64,000 nt of DNA from Acidimicrobiia bacterium (GCA_022821685.1 JAJEDD010000035.1:1-64000); one strand, 5' to 3'; shown: positions 7,120 through 16,188, counted from the first letter of the stretch. The notes: generated by a model from the sequence alone, not told the origin. Translations and numbers: made by a program.

Positions 7120-10100
7120 GTGCTCTGTGCAGCGCAGCCATTCACTGCCTCGTCACCCCCTCCCGGATTGATGAAGCGCGCGAATTGGAGGCCGTTTGCT
7201 TCGGTGCTGTCGGTCATTCTGGTCGCGGGGTTGCTTGAGGTTGGGCTGGCAGGTGCCGCGGCAGGAACTTCGAGCCAGTCAAGCACCTCGACTCTGGGTC
7301 CGTGTGACACGGGCTGGGTTGCGCCAACCCCGACAGCCGTAGCGGTCACCAGTGTGCCGATCAAGGTCGCTTCGACCGACGCCGACTATTTCGTGCTGTA
7401 TGTGAATCGCACACTCCGCGGCGGCACCTCCAAAGACATTGCGGTTTCGGTAACGCTGGGCCAGCCGGGCACGACCACCTTGTCGGACAATCTGGCCGCG
7501 TTGGACGCCAGCGACTACCGGGTCGAAAAATATCAGGTTGCCTCGCCTGCCGACATCGACGGAGACTGCATCGACGACATAACCGAGCTCAACGACCTCG
7601 GGAACCTCAACCCGATAAACCCGGCGTCCACCATGTCCGTCGACCGCGGGCGCACAGCCATCGACTCCCACACGACGTTCCAGCAAATGTCCTATCAGGG
7701 GAAAGCGGTTCTCATCGACACACATCTGAGGAATCTGGAGTATGTGAAGTTCTGGCTATTGCGTCCGCCTGGCGGCGAGCCTGAGATCTACTTCATGAAC
7801 ACGAACACGCACCGGTCGCACATCAATTTTGCAATCGCTATGCCGTTGCCGCATGCGAAGCGGGCTGGGGCCATGCGCGGTGAGATCGTGTTCCACCCCA
7901 ATGTGGTGGCGCCTGACGGTTCTTTGGGCACTTACCGCTTTGCGTTCCAGCCGCTGGATCGGTTCACGTTCGAAGATGTGGCCTATTCGTATGAGCTTCT
8001 GGCTGCGTCCATGCCGGCGCTCGAGAACAACCTCATGTACTATCCGATGCCCTCCAATGTCGATCTCTACGAGAAGGAGAAGGCCAAGTACGACGCTTCG
8101 AGGGTGAATGTTCTGTTGCAGAATGATGTGATGCCCGACGTTGAGTACACGATGCTCAACCAGGCTGAGAGCTATGGCCTGTTGCGCGAGATCGAACCGG
8201 GTGAGACTCCCGGACCTCGAGATGTCGCCATTCTTGCCCGGCTGCCCAATGACCTGCCGCGGGTAGCGGGCATCATCACGACCGTTCCGCAGACGCCGCT
8301 GTCACATGTGAACCTGCGAGCGATACAGAACAAAGTGCCCAACGCCTTCATCCGCGACGCGCTTGACGACGATGACATTGACGGTCTGATCGACACTCAC
8401 GTCTACTACAAGACGACCGCGAGCGGCTATACCCTGCGGGCTGCGACCAAGGCCGAAGTTGACGCCCATCACGCCACCTCAAGGCCTGCGAATGCGCAGG
8501 TTCCCGAGCGAGACCTGACGGTGCAGGCGGTCACCTCGCTCGACGACATCGAATTCGACGACTGGAACGCCTTCGGCGTGAAGGCGGCGAACGTGGCGGA
8601 ATTGAGCGGGCTCACCACGCTGGCCAGCGGGGTGGCGCCCGATGGCTTCGCCATCCCGTTCTACTTCTACGACGAGTTCATGAAGCAGGCAACAGTCTCT
8701 GAGAAGACGCTTCTGGGCAAGAAGAAGTGGCCCGATGATGAGAAGATCACGCTGGCGGCCGGGACCACGCTCGCCAACGCGGTGACGCAGATGCTGGCCC
8801 ACACGAAGTTCCAGGCGGATTACGAGATCCAGGAGGAGATGCTCGACGACTTGCGCGACGCCATAGAGGACGCGACCACGCCCCAGTTCATCATCGACGC
8901 TCTGGTTGCCATGCATGCCACGTACCCCGACGGCCAGTCGCTGCGCTACCGCTCTAGCACCAACAACGAGGATCTGCCCAACTTCAACGGCGCCGGCCTC
9001 TACGACTCCAAGACGCAAGACCCCGATGAGACCCTGAAGGACGGTATCGACAAGTCGATCAAGGGGGTATGGGCCAGCCTGTGGAACTTCAGAGCATTCC
9101 TTGAGCGTGAGTACCACCGTGTCGACCACACGGCGACGGCGATGGGCGTGTTGGTGCATCCCAACTATTCCGACGAGCTGGCCAACGGCGTGGCCGTCAG
9201 CTTCGATCCCATCACGGGACTCGACGACATGTACTACGTCAACACCCAACTCGGAGAGGATCTGGTCACCAATCCCGAGGCGAACTCGGTGCCCGAGCAG
9301 CTGCTGCTGGACTCGGCCGGCACGGCCAACGTGCTGGCCCGCTCCAACCTCGCCGAGGCCGACAAGCTGTTGATGACCGACGCGCAGATGGTTCAGCTGC
9401 GCCGCAGCCTCAAGATCATCCACGACCACTTCGCGACGCTCTATGGGATCGCCGACGGCGACGATTTCGCCATGGAGATCGAGTTCAAGATCACCGCGGC
9501 CAACAAGCTCGCCATCAAGCAGGCCCGTCCCTGGGTCTTCGCGCCCCCGCTGTCGCTGACGCCCTCGGTCACCCTCGCGTTCGGGACCGCCGAGGTTGCC
9601 GAAGGGACGCCGCTGTCGCTCACGGTGGCCCGCATCGGTGGCATCCTGGCGGATCCGCTCACCGTCGGTCTGTCGTGGAGCGAGTCCGGCGCCATGCTGG
9701 CGGGCACACCGCCGACATCGTTGACCATCTCGGCCAACACCACATCCGCCACCGTGACCGTGGCCACGACCGACGACAACACCCCCGAACCCGACAGCGT
9801 CGTCACCGTCACCATCGGCCCGAGCAGCGACTACGAAGCAGCTGGCACCGGAACCGCGTCCGCCACTGCGACCGACGACGACCGCTCGACCGTCAAGATC
9901 AAGCCACCGCAGACCGCGCTCAGCGAGGGCGACAGTGTCGTGTTCGCTCTGACCCGAACCGGCGGCGACATGACGAAGGTGCTGGTCGTGGACGTTGCCG
10001 TCAGCGAGACCGGCGCCATGCTGGCCGGCACACCGCCGACATCGGTGGCCTTTGGGTCTAACGTACGCAACGCTGCGCTCACGCTGGCCACGATCGACGA

Positions 10101-11253
10101 CGACGCCTCCGAACCCGACAGCGCCATCATCGCGACGGTCGTTCCGCGCCATGACTACGGCGTCGCCGCGCCCGGCAAAGCGGTCGCCTTTATTGCCGAG
10201 GACGATTCACCGGTCTCGGCTGATGTTTGTGTGGTGGGGTTGTCGGGCGACGTGAGCCTTTCCCATTCGTGGATCGACATGTGTGGTTCTGCGGAAGGAC
10301 AAGGCCGCTACGCGCGCTACTACTCGTTCTCGTTGGCGAGTGCGAGCACGGTGACGATCGATCTTGAGGCGTCGGTAGACACATATCTGCGCCTGCGGAG
10401 AGGTTCCAACAAGAAGTCTGGTGCCACCTTGACCTTTGACGATGACGGCGGCGCCGGGACCAACTCTCAAATCATTGAGACGCTGACGGCGGGCGATTAC
10501 ACGATAGAGGCGACCACCTACTACCAAGCCAGGACGGGGCCATTCACTTTGACCTTGACGGGCGCTGGTCTGCCCGTGCCGCCGTCGACGGAGCCGGAGG
10601 TGAGCATCACGGCAGGCGGTGCTGTCGTCGAGGGCCATAGTGCGGCGTTCACTGTCACGGCCGAGCCGGTGCCGTCGAGCGCGTTGACAGTGGATGTGAC
10701 GGTCGCTTCGTCGGGTGACTTCGGTGCGAGCACAGGGCCGCGGCAGGTGACGATTCCTGCTTCGGGCAGCGCAACGTTGTCGGTCGCCACCAGCGACGAC
10801 AGCGTCGACGAGGCAGACGGGTCGGTCACTGTCACCGTCAACAGCGGCTCGGGCTACGCCGTGTCGGCCACCGCGGGCACGGCGACTGTCGCGGTGAGCG
10901 ACGACGACGATCCGGTGTGCGCATCGAACCTTCCCTCCGATGCGGTGACGGTGTCGGAGGTGACGGGCTGGCGTGACGCTCACGATCATGACAGTGCGCA
11001 TGTGCTGCGCTGGGATCGGGTGCTGACCGCTTTGGGCACCGACACCGGCGAGACCGCCATGACCGTGGCCGAGTCGCAGGCGAATGAGGATCAGTTCATG
11101 GCGTCGCGCTGGGATCGGGTCACCCGCACCCTCCAGGCGCTGGAGGCCTGCAACAACCCGCCGGTGGAGCCCGAGGTGAGCATCACGGCCGGTTCCGGTG
11201 TGACCGAGGGCGGTGACGCGGTGTTCACCGTGACCGCGGTCCAGGCGCCGTAG
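7120..11253 (+). CDS. Secreted PPDK-like/Calx-beta protein, truncated by in-frame TAG
   Basis: A 1377-codon reading frame. GTG at 7120 is chosen because a promoter places the transcript start there; the alternative ATG at 7171 gives a tidier signal peptide (MKRANWRP then a hydrophobic core ending AGAAAG). About residue 390 is a phosphohistidine-type mobile-domain motif, TPLSHVNLRA. About 485-800 is a PEP-synthase/PPDK ATP-grasp-like region with VKAANVAEL and RYRSSTNNEDLPNF. Two Calx-beta domains follow (about 813-1029), a PPC-like domain (1031-1150), a third Calx-beta domain and a WRDAHDHDSAH module. The TAG at 11251 interrupts the next Calx-beta domain, whose siblings have TCG there. The product is probably exported. 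Confidence 0.85.
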   Translation: MLCAAQPFTASSPPPGLMKRANWRPFASVLSVILVAGLLEVGLAGAAAGTSSQSSTSTLGPCDTGWVAPTPTAVAVTSVPIKVASTDADYFVLYVNRTLRGGTSKDIAVSVTLGQPGTTTLSDNLAALDASDYRVEKYQVASPADIDGDCIDDITELNDLGNLNPINPASTMSVDRGRTAIDSHTTFQQMSYQGKAVLIDTHLRNLEYVKFWLLRPPGGEPEIYFMNTNTHRSHINFAIAMPLPHAKRAGAMRGEIVFHPNVVAPDGSLGTYRFAFQPLDRFTFEDVAYSYELLAASMPALENNLMYYPMPSNVDLYEKEKAKYDASRVNVLLQNDVMPDVEYTMLNQAESYGLLREIEPGETPGPRDVAILARLPNDLPRVAGIITTVPQTPLSHVNLRAIQNKVPNAFIRDALDDDDIDGLIDTHVYYKTTASGYTLRAATKAEVDAHHATSRPANAQVPERDLTVQAVTSLDDIEFDDWNAFGVKAANVAELSGLTTLASGVAPDGFAIPFYFYDEFMKQATVSEKTLLGKKKWPDDEKITLAAGTTLANAVTQMLAHTKFQADYEIQEEMLDDLRDAIEDATTPQFIIDALVAMHATYPDGQSLRYRSSTNNEDLPNFNGAGLYDSKTQDPDETLKDGIDKSIKGVWASLWNFRAFLEREYHRVDHTATAMGVLVHPNYSDELANGVAVSFDPITGLDDMYYVNTQLGEDLVTNPEANSVPEQLLLDSAGTANVLARSNLAEADKLLMTDAQMVQLRRSLKIIHDHFATLYGIADGDDFAMEIEFKITAANKLAIKQARPWVFAPPLSLTPSVTLAFGTAEVAEGTPLSLTVARIGGILADPLTVGLSWSESGAMLAGTPPTSLTISANTTSATVTVATTDDNTPEPDSVVTVTIGPSSDYEAAGTGTASATATDDDRSTVKIKPPQTALSEGDSVVFALTRTGGDMTKVLVVDVAVSETGAMLAGTPPTSVAFGSNVRNAALTLATIDDDASEPDSAIIATVVPRHDYGVAAPGKAVAFIAEDDSPVSADVCVVGLSGDVSLSHSWIDMCGSAEGQGRYARYYSFSLASASTVTIDLEASVDTYLRLRRGSNKKSGATLTFDDDGGAGTNSQIIETLTAGDYTIEATTYYQARTGPFTLTLTGAGLPVPPSTEPEVSITAGGAVVEGHSAAFTVTAEPVPSSALTVDVTVASSGDFGASTGPRQVTIPASGSATLSVATSDDSVDEADGSVTVTVNSGSGYAVSATAGTATVAVSDDDDPVCASNLPSDAVTVSEVTGWRDAHDHDSAHVLRWDRVLTALGTDTGETAMTVAESQANEDQFMASRWDRVTRTLQALEACNNPPVEPEVSITAGSGVTEGGDAVFTVTAVQAP

Positions 11254-12470
11254 GCTGCGTTGTCGGTGGATGTGACGGTGGCGCAGTCCGGCGACTTCGG
11301 TGCGGCGACGGGCTCTCAGCAGGTGACGGTTTCGACGTCTGGCACTGCGACGCTGACGGTCTCGACTGTCAACGACAGCACCGATGAGGCCGATGGCTCG
11401 GTGACGGTGACGGTCGATGACGGCTCGGGCTACACGGTGTCGTCGGTGGCGGGCTCCGCCACGGTTGCGGTGGCCGATGATGATGATCCGCCGCCGCAGC
11501 CGCCGGTATGCACGGTGCAGTTGCCGTCTGATGCGGTGACGGTGTCGGAGGTGACGGGCTGGCGTGACGCTCACGATCATGACAGCGCGCATGTGCTGCG
11601 CTGGAATCGGGTGCTGACCGCGTTGGGCGTCGACACCGGCGAGACGGCCATGACTGTGGCGGAGTCGCGCGGCAACGAGGGCCAGTTCATGTTGAGCCGC
11701 TGGGACCGCGTCACTCGGACCCTCGAAGCGCACGCACAGTGCAACAACCCGTCGCCGCCACCCCCGCCGCCGCCTCCGCCGCCGCCGGTGGTCGAGCCCG
11801 AGGTGAGCATCACCGCAGGCAGCGACGTGACTGAGGGCGGCGACGCGGTGTTCACTGTGGCTGCGGATCCGGCGCCGTCGGCTGCGTTGACGGTGGACGT
11901 GACGGTCACCCAGAGCGGCGAGTTCGGCGCGGCGACCGGTTCGCGGCAGGTGACGATCCCCACATCGGGCAGCGCGACACTGACGGTGGCCACGACCGGT
12001 GACAGCGTCGACGAAGTAGACGGCTCTGTGACGGTGACAGTCAACAACGGCTCGGGCTACACGGTCTCCGCGACACAAGGCTCAGCGGCCGTTGCGGTGT
12101 CAGACGACGACGATCCCGCACCCCCGCCGCCGCCGCCGGTGGTCGAGCCCGAGGTGAGCATCACCGCGGGCAGCGGCGTGACCGAGGGCGGCGACGCGGT
12201 GTTCACCGTCACTGCTGACCCCGTGCCCGCAAGCCCGCTGACGGTTGATGTCGCGGTGGCGGCGTCAGGCGATTTCGGCGCGGCGACGGGCTCGCGGCAG
12301 GTGACGGTCCCCACTTCGGGGAGCGCGACGCTGACGGTGTCCACGACCAACGACGATGTTGATGAGCCGGATGGTTCGGTGACGGTGACGGTCGATGGCG
12401 GCTCGGGCTACACGGTGTCGGCGACACATGGCTCGGCGGCGGTCGCGGTCGCCGACGACGACCCGCCTCA
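10590..12470 (+). repeat. Tandem Calx-beta repeats and a duplicated WRDAHDHD module
   Basis: Five Calx-beta units of about 320 bp share near-identical stretches (EPEVSITAG, then TEGGDAVFTV, then VTVDGGSGYTVSA). Between them, the module VTVSEVTGWRDAHDHDSAH occurs twice (about 10915-11160 and 11505-11750). Proline runs of 6-11 residues link the later units. The DNA identity between units makes unequal recombination likely. Confidence 0.85.
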
Positions 12471-12822
12471 GCCTCCGCCAGTGTCGAAGCCGTCGATCTC
12501 GGTGGGTGACGCGACGGCCGGCGAGGGCGACGGCGCGGCCGAGTTCACCGTGGAGCTCAGCGCCGCGAGCGCCGGCACGGTGACGGTGTACTACTCCGTG
12601 TTCGGCGGCACCGCGACGGCCTATGACGACTACCGGCCCGTGTGGAGCAGCGTCACCTTCGCCCCGGGCGAGACCTCCAAAACCGTGCAGGTCTCAATCA
12701 TCGACGACCGCACCCCCGGCGAGGGAACCGAGACCGTCACGCTGAAGGTGAGCCTCTTCGACACCACCCACGCCACAATGGGCGACAGCCAAGCCACCTT
12801 GACCATCACCGACAACGACTAG
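11254..12822 (+). pseudogene. 3' remainder of the Calx-beta protein after the TAG
   Basis: This 522-codon open frame continues the 7120 gene in exactly the same frame after its TAG. It holds the rest of the interrupted Calx-beta domain, the second WRDAHDHDSAH module, two more Calx-beta domains joined by polyproline, and a last Calx-beta-type domain ending TLTITDND. The first possible start is TTG at 11260 with no ribosome site, so independent translation is unlikely. Either it is a recent nonsense mutation, the TAG is read through, or there is a sequencing error. The final stop TAG shares bases with the edge of a dispersed repeat copy. Confidence 0.75.
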
Positions 12823-12881
12823 AGGCCGAGCGGATAGACCCCGCTGCGACAAGACCGCCCTCACCTACCCGCGCACGCTGT
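12821..12881 (-). repeat. Dispersed palindromic element, copy 2 (internally deleted)
   Basis: Only both ends remain: AGAGGCCGAGCGGATAG joined directly to ACCCCGCTGCGACAAG and the far end CCTACCCGCGCACGCTGT, 61 bp in total. It fills the gap between two convergent genes, and its first and last bases are shared with their stop codons (TAG on plus, TGA on minus). Confidence 0.85.
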
Positions 12882-14098
12882 CAGCCGCGAGCGCAGTCGA
12901 CCAGGACCCGGGTGGCGAGACCGTCGAAGATTCTGCGCAGGCGGCCGGCGGTGGCCTTCCAGGAGTACCGGCCGGCCATCTCGGCGCCCCGGCGGGCCAT
13001 CGAGGCGGCCAGCGCCGGGTTGTCGAGGATGGATAGCACCGCCTCGGTGTAGCGGGCCGGATCGCGCCCAGCAATGCGCAGGCCGCTGCGGCCGTGGTCG
13101 ACCAGCGTTCGCAGGCCGCCCACATCGGCCGCCACCACCGGCACGCCGCAGGCCGCCGCCTCCAGGGCGACCAGGCCGAACGACTCCGACCGGCTGGGAA
13201 CCAGGCACACGTCCGCGGCCCGATAGTAGGTCGACAGCAGGTGGTGGGGCTGCGGAGGCACCAGCCTCACCCGGTCGCCCAGACCGTGGCGGCGGACTGC
13301 GGCCTCGAAGCGGCCCAGCGCGCGCTCCCCCTCCGGGCCCGAGGCGCCGCCCACCACCAGAAGCTGGGCGTCGCGATGGCTGCGTCCGACCCCGGCCAGG
13401 GTCTCGACCGCGACGTCCAGTCCCTTCAGGGGCTGCAGGCGGCCCACGAACAGCAGCACCGGCCCGCCCTCGAGGCCCAGCGCGGCGCGGGCGCCCTGCG
13501 GTGATCCCACCGAGAACAATGCGCCGTCAACCCCCGGCGCCACCACGTCGATGCGCCTCGGATCGGCCCCGTAGAGGTCGGCAAGCTGCTGCACCTCGGT
13601 CACGGAGTTGGCGGTGATCACGTCGGAACAGGCGATGATCTCAGCCTCGGCGTCGCTGCGGCGCCGCGGCTCGGGATCGCCGGTGGTGGCCTTGACCCGG
13701 GCGAGGGTGTGGAACGTGGACACCAGCGGCAGGTCGAGGTCGTGCTTGAGCCGGTGTCCGGCTGCTCCCGACAGCCAGTAGTTGGCGTGCAGCACATCGA
13801 CCGGATGGTCGCGGATCCACGCTTCCGTGCCGCGGGCGAAGTCGTCCACCACGGCCGGCAGCGACTCCTTGGCCAGATCGGGCGCTCCCGCGGCGATGTG
13901 GACGACCCTGAAGCCGGGCTCGACCTCGACAACGGTCGGGGCGTCGCTGTGGCGGCGGACGAACACGGTGGCATCGACGCCCGTCTGGGCCAGCGCGGAG
14001 GAGAGCTCGCGCACGTAGACGTTCATCCCGCCCGCATCGCCGCGGCCCGGCAGCAGCAGCGGCGAGGTGTGGAGCGACAGAACCGCGACACGACTCAC
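12881..14098 (-). CDS. mshA: Family 4 glycosyltransferase, MshA-like (mycothiol biosynthesis)
   Basis: A 405-aa GT-B glycosyltransferase. MshA transfers GlcNAc from UDP-GlcNAc to inositol-3-phosphate, the first step of mycothiol synthesis. The N-terminal GDAGGMNVYVREL, then HANYWLSG and FHTLARVK, match MshA. The C-terminal half has FVGRLQPLKG and the nucleotide-sugar motif SRSESFGLVALEAAACGVPV. The GTG at 14098 (VSRVAVLSLHTSP) gives the usual N-terminus; the frame runs upstream but without homology. Assignment to MshA rather than another GT4 enzyme is likely, and a mycothiol-type arsenate reductase at 24098 agrees with it. Confidence 0.82.
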   Translation of the reverse strand: MSRVAVLSLHTSPLLLPGRGDAGGMNVYVRELSSALAQTGVDATVFVRRHSDAPTVVEVEPGFRVVHIAAGAPDLAKESLPAVVDDFARGTEAWIRDHPVDVLHANYWLSGAAGHRLKHDLDLPLVSTFHTLARVKATTGDPEPRRRSDAEAEIIACSDVITANSVTEVQQLADLYGADPRRIDVVAPGVDGALFSVGSPQGARAALGLEGGPVLLFVGRLQPLKGLDVAVETLAGVGRSHRDAQLLVVGGASGPEGERALGRFEAAVRRHGLGDRVRLVPPQPHHLLSTYYRAADVCLVPSRSESFGLVALEAAACGVPVVAADVGGLRTLVDHGRSGLRIAGRDPARYTEAVLSILDNPALAASMARRGAEMAGRYSWKATAGRLRRIFDGLATRVLVDCARG

Positions 14099-14155
14099 GA
14101 ACGGTGGAGGATACCGGCGGCCCCCGCTGGAGACTGAGCCGCAAGCCGACGGCCA

Positions 14156-14175
14156 AGAGGCCGAGCGAATAGGCG
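14156..14175 (-). repeat. Dispersed palindromic element, end fragment
   Basis: AGAGGCCGAGCGAATAGGCG matches the conserved outer end of the 137-bp element; the rest is absent. It lies between the mshA and metallopeptidase genes. Confidence 0.7.
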
Positions 14176-14228
14176 CCGCCGGCAATCAGGATTAAGCGTG
14201 CGTCGAAGCGGGCCGCCGATTCGGGGCG

Positions 14229-14783
14229 TCAGCTGGCGAGGGCGTCCGGCGAAGCCCCGGTTGCGCCGCCGAAGTCGCTGAGAGCCAGCAGGTATCCCTC
14301 GGCCCGCTCCGCGTAGGGGTTGCGGTTCACGAGGGCATGGAACTCGGGCGAGTGCTCGGCCACCACCAGGTGTGCCAGCTCGTGGATGATCACATGGTCG
14401 AGCACCCACGGGGGCGCGTCGGCCAAGCGAGTCGAGATCCGGATGTCGCCGCTTCCCGTCGTGCAGGATCCCCACCGCAGGCGCTGGCGGGACGACCACT
14501 GGATCGACCGCGGCTCGGGCAGGCCGAAGCGGGCCGCGAGCTCTCGGGCCCTGGGCTCCAGCGGCAGGCGTCCGCAGCGCCACTTCTCCTCGAAGCGGCT
14601 CAGAACCTTGCTCACTAGGGCCTGCTCCTCGTCCTTGGTGGTCCACGCCGGCACCCGCACCACCAGAACGCCGTCGGACATGCGGGCCGACACCGTCTTC
14701 TCCCGTCGGGAACTGCGGATCACCCGCACCGGCGGCAGGCTCTGGGAGGCGGTCTCGTCGAGGGATGTCTCGATGGTGCTCAT
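14229..14783 (-). CDS. YgjP-like zinc metallopeptidase (M48-related)
   Basis: A 184-aa protein of the YgjP/DUF45 family. The zinc site is HELAHLVVAEHSPEFHALV: the HExxH pair followed by a third histidine. RWGSCTTGSGDIRIS upstream is the typical family signature. The ATG at 14783 is preferred; the frame extends upstream without family-like sequence. A TTGACT-N17-TATACA promoter lies about 140 bp upstream on the same strand. Its substrate is not known. Confidence 0.87.
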   Translation of the reverse strand: MSTIETSLDETASQSLPPVRVIRSSRREKTVSARMSDGVLVVRVPAWTTKDEEQALVSKVLSRFEEKWRCGRLPLEPRARELAARFGLPEPRSIQWSSRQRLRWGSCTTGSGDIRISTRLADAPPWVLDHVIIHELAHLVVAEHSPEFHALVNRNPYAERAEGYLLALSDFGGATGASPDALAS

Positions 14784-14923
14784 CGTCGCTCTTGGGTGGC
14801 AGCGGGCCTGAGGCACGCACCGTCGCCGGTGAGCGCGATTCGCTTCTGTGAGCGCACCCGGTCCGACCCTGCCGGGCCACCGCTGGCTATGCGCTCGAAG
14901 ATGCAACCGAGGTTCGGTACGGG

Positions 14924-14952
14924 TGTATAGGCCAAGCCGGCACGCGAGTCAA
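14924..14952 (-). promoter_or_regulatory. Near-consensus promoter, TTGACT-N17-TATACA
   Basis: On the minus strand, TTGACT (14952-14947) and TATACA (14929-14924) are 17 bp apart. It points toward the YgjP-like gene, giving a leader of about 130 nt. The rest of the 14784-15198 gap holds only a degenerate repeat fragment and no gene I can support. Confidence 0.55.
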
Positions 14953-15108
14953 CGGGCATTTGGCGGCACGAGCTTCGCAACTCGGCTGTGGGGGCGCGAA
15001 GACAGGGGACGAGTGAGTTGACCATGGTTGCGAGCGACGGTAACCGGGCAGCACCCACTGGCCGCGGATGCTGAGCAACTGGCGCTGGCTACCGTGTCTT
15101 CGAGCGCT

Positions 15109-15140
15109 GCCCGCTCGTGTTCGCGGCGTTCACGGGCCGC
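15109..15140 (+). repeat. Dispersed palindromic element, degenerate core fragment
   Basis: CCGCTCGTGTTCGCGGCGTT followed by CACGGGCCGC matches the core of the 137-bp element with several substitutions. Ends are not recognisable. Confidence 0.5.
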
Positions 15141-15198
15141 GGCCGCAAGCTTGGCCTCCGCCCGCTGATGGGCGACCGGCGATGGCTACCATGGCGGC

Positions 15199-15525
15199 GT
15201 GGCATGTCTGCGGCTGTTCGCGTCGGCTCGGGAGGCGGCCGGAACCGGTCGCGACGACGTGCCGGGCGCCACTGTGAGCGAGGTGCTGCAGGAGGCTTGC
15301 CGCCGATACGGCCATGACTTCGCCGGACTGCTCGCAACTTGTCGGGTGTGGTGCAACGGCGAGCCGGCCGCTCCCGACGCACCGGTGGGAGCCGAAGACG
15401 AGATCGCGGTGTTGCCGCCAGTCTCAGGCGGCGCAGGCGCAGATTGCGCGCTACTGGGCCTCTGGGGTTTCAAGTTCGGCGGCGAGTGCCTCCGCTGCGG
15501 ACAGGTCGTCGGAGTCGAGGGCTGA
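15199..15525 (+). CDS. MoaD/ThiS-family sulfur carrier protein with C-terminal extension
   Basis: A 108-aa beta-grasp protein. LRLFASAREAAGT at the start and VLPPVSGG at residues 71-78 match MoaD, whose terminal Gly-Gly is adenylated and thiolated for molybdopterin synthesis. Here the Gly-Gly is followed by 30 more residues, so the protein could not be activated without processing. The tail is antisense to the convergent 15451 gene, suggesting the original stop was lost. The GTG at 15199 lies 6 nt after a TACCAT hexamer, suggesting a leaderless start. Confidence 0.8.
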   Translation: MACLRLFASAREAAGTGRDDVPGATVSEVLQEACRRYGHDFAGLLATCRVWCNGEPAAPDAPVGAEDEIAVLPPVSGGAGADCALLGLWGFKFGGECLRCGQVVGVEG

Positions 15526-15639
15526 GAGGGCTGCGTCCACCGTGTCGAGGTCGCGCTCGATGCCTTCGAGCTGAGCCGCTTCGGTGTCCGGCTCGGGCTC
15601 GGCGGCGACCCGGCCCTCTGGTCCGCTCGACTCGCTCAC
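15451..15639 (-). CDS. Small acidic protein, unknown
   Basis: A 62-aa acidic, alanine-rich helical protein starting at GTG, with a middle segment LEGIERDLDTVDAALSAL and then EALAAEL. It resembles the helical N-terminal part of DksA/TraR-like proteins but lacks their zinc finger. Its 3' end overlaps the MoaD reading frame on the other strand. The periodic Leu/Ala pattern suggests a real coding region, but confidence is moderate. Confidence 0.5.
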   Translation of the reverse strand: MSESSGPEGRVAAEPEPDTEAAQLEGIERDLDTVDAALSALDSDDLSAAEALAAELETPEAQ

Positions 15640-15687
15640 GTCACGAGAGTAACCGCGCGGGCGCCGAGATCTGAAAGACTGGTCGCC

Positions 15688-16059
15688 GTGGCTCTCAACG
15701 TTCTCGGCGGCGAACTGCAGCCGTGCTCCTTCGATCCGCTCACCGGCTGGTTCCGCGACGGCTGCTGCAACACCGACTCCGGCGACTACGGGGTGCACAC
15801 GGTGTGCGTGGTGATGACCGCCGAGTTCCTCGAGTTCTCCAAGGCGGCCGGCAACGATCTCTCGACCCCGCAGACGGCCATCGGCTTCGACGGGCTGAAA
15901 CCCGGCGACCACTGGTGCCTCTGCGCGCCGCGCTGGACCGAGGCGCTGGAGGCCGGGGCCGCCCCCCAGGTCGTGTTGGAGGCGACCCACGCCCGCACGC
16001 TGGAATGGGCAGACCTCGGCGACCTCCAGGCCCACCGCTTCACCGGCAAGCCTGCTTAG
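15688..16059 (+). CDS. DUF2237 family protein
   Basis: A 123-aa protein with the conserved DUF2237 pattern: LNVLGGELQPCS, GWFRDGCCNT, GVHTVCVVMTAEFLEFSK, GLKPGDHWCLCAPRW and the C-terminal ATHARTLEW. Conserved cysteines suggest metal or redox chemistry, but the family has no established function. Starts at GTG. It precedes tRNA-Lys on the same strand. Confidence 0.88.
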   Translation: MALNVLGGELQPCSFDPLTGWFRDGCCNTDSGDYGVHTVCVVMTAEFLEFSKAAGNDLSTPQTAIGFDGLKPGDHWCLCAPRWTEALEAGAAPQVVLEATHARTLEWADLGDLQAHRFTGKPA

Positions 16060-16115
16060 AGAGGCAGTGACAACCTCGCGTCCTCTTTGTTGGGAGGTGC
16101 CGCCACAATGGATGC

Positions 16116-16188
16116 GGGCCGCTAGCTCATCGGGTAGAGCAGGAGACTTTTAATCTCAAGGTGCCGGGTTCGAGCCCCGGGCGGCCCA
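16116..16188 (+). tRNA. tRNA-Lys (UUU)
   Basis: A 73-nt cloverleaf. Acceptor GGGCCGC pairs with GCGGCCC, the T arm holds GGTTCGAGCC, and the anticodon loop CTTTTAA gives anticodon UUU. CCA is not fully encoded after the discriminator A. Confidence 0.95.

Noticed and set aside
8479..10152. 557-aa minus-strand frame inside the giant gene
   Set aside because: Low-complexity Arg/Gly/His-rich shadow with no family features; the plus strand encodes recognisable domains.
10207..12078. 623-aa minus-strand frame rich in Arg and His
   Set aside because: Shadow of the Calx-beta repeats; its repetition mirrors the plus-strand repeat units.
11260..12822. Independent gene starting at TTG 11260
   Set aside because: No ribosome site or promoter, it starts mid-domain, and it is in the same frame as the upstream gene.
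15010..15040. TTGACC-N17-TAACCG as promoter for the MoaD gene
   Set aside because: The -10 is poor and lies 160 bp upstream, while TACCAT sits 6 nt before the MoaD start.
14780..15058. 92-codon minus-strand frame between the metallopeptidase and MoaD genes
   Set aside because: It contains a near-consensus promoter and has no protein-like pattern; more likely untranslated leader.
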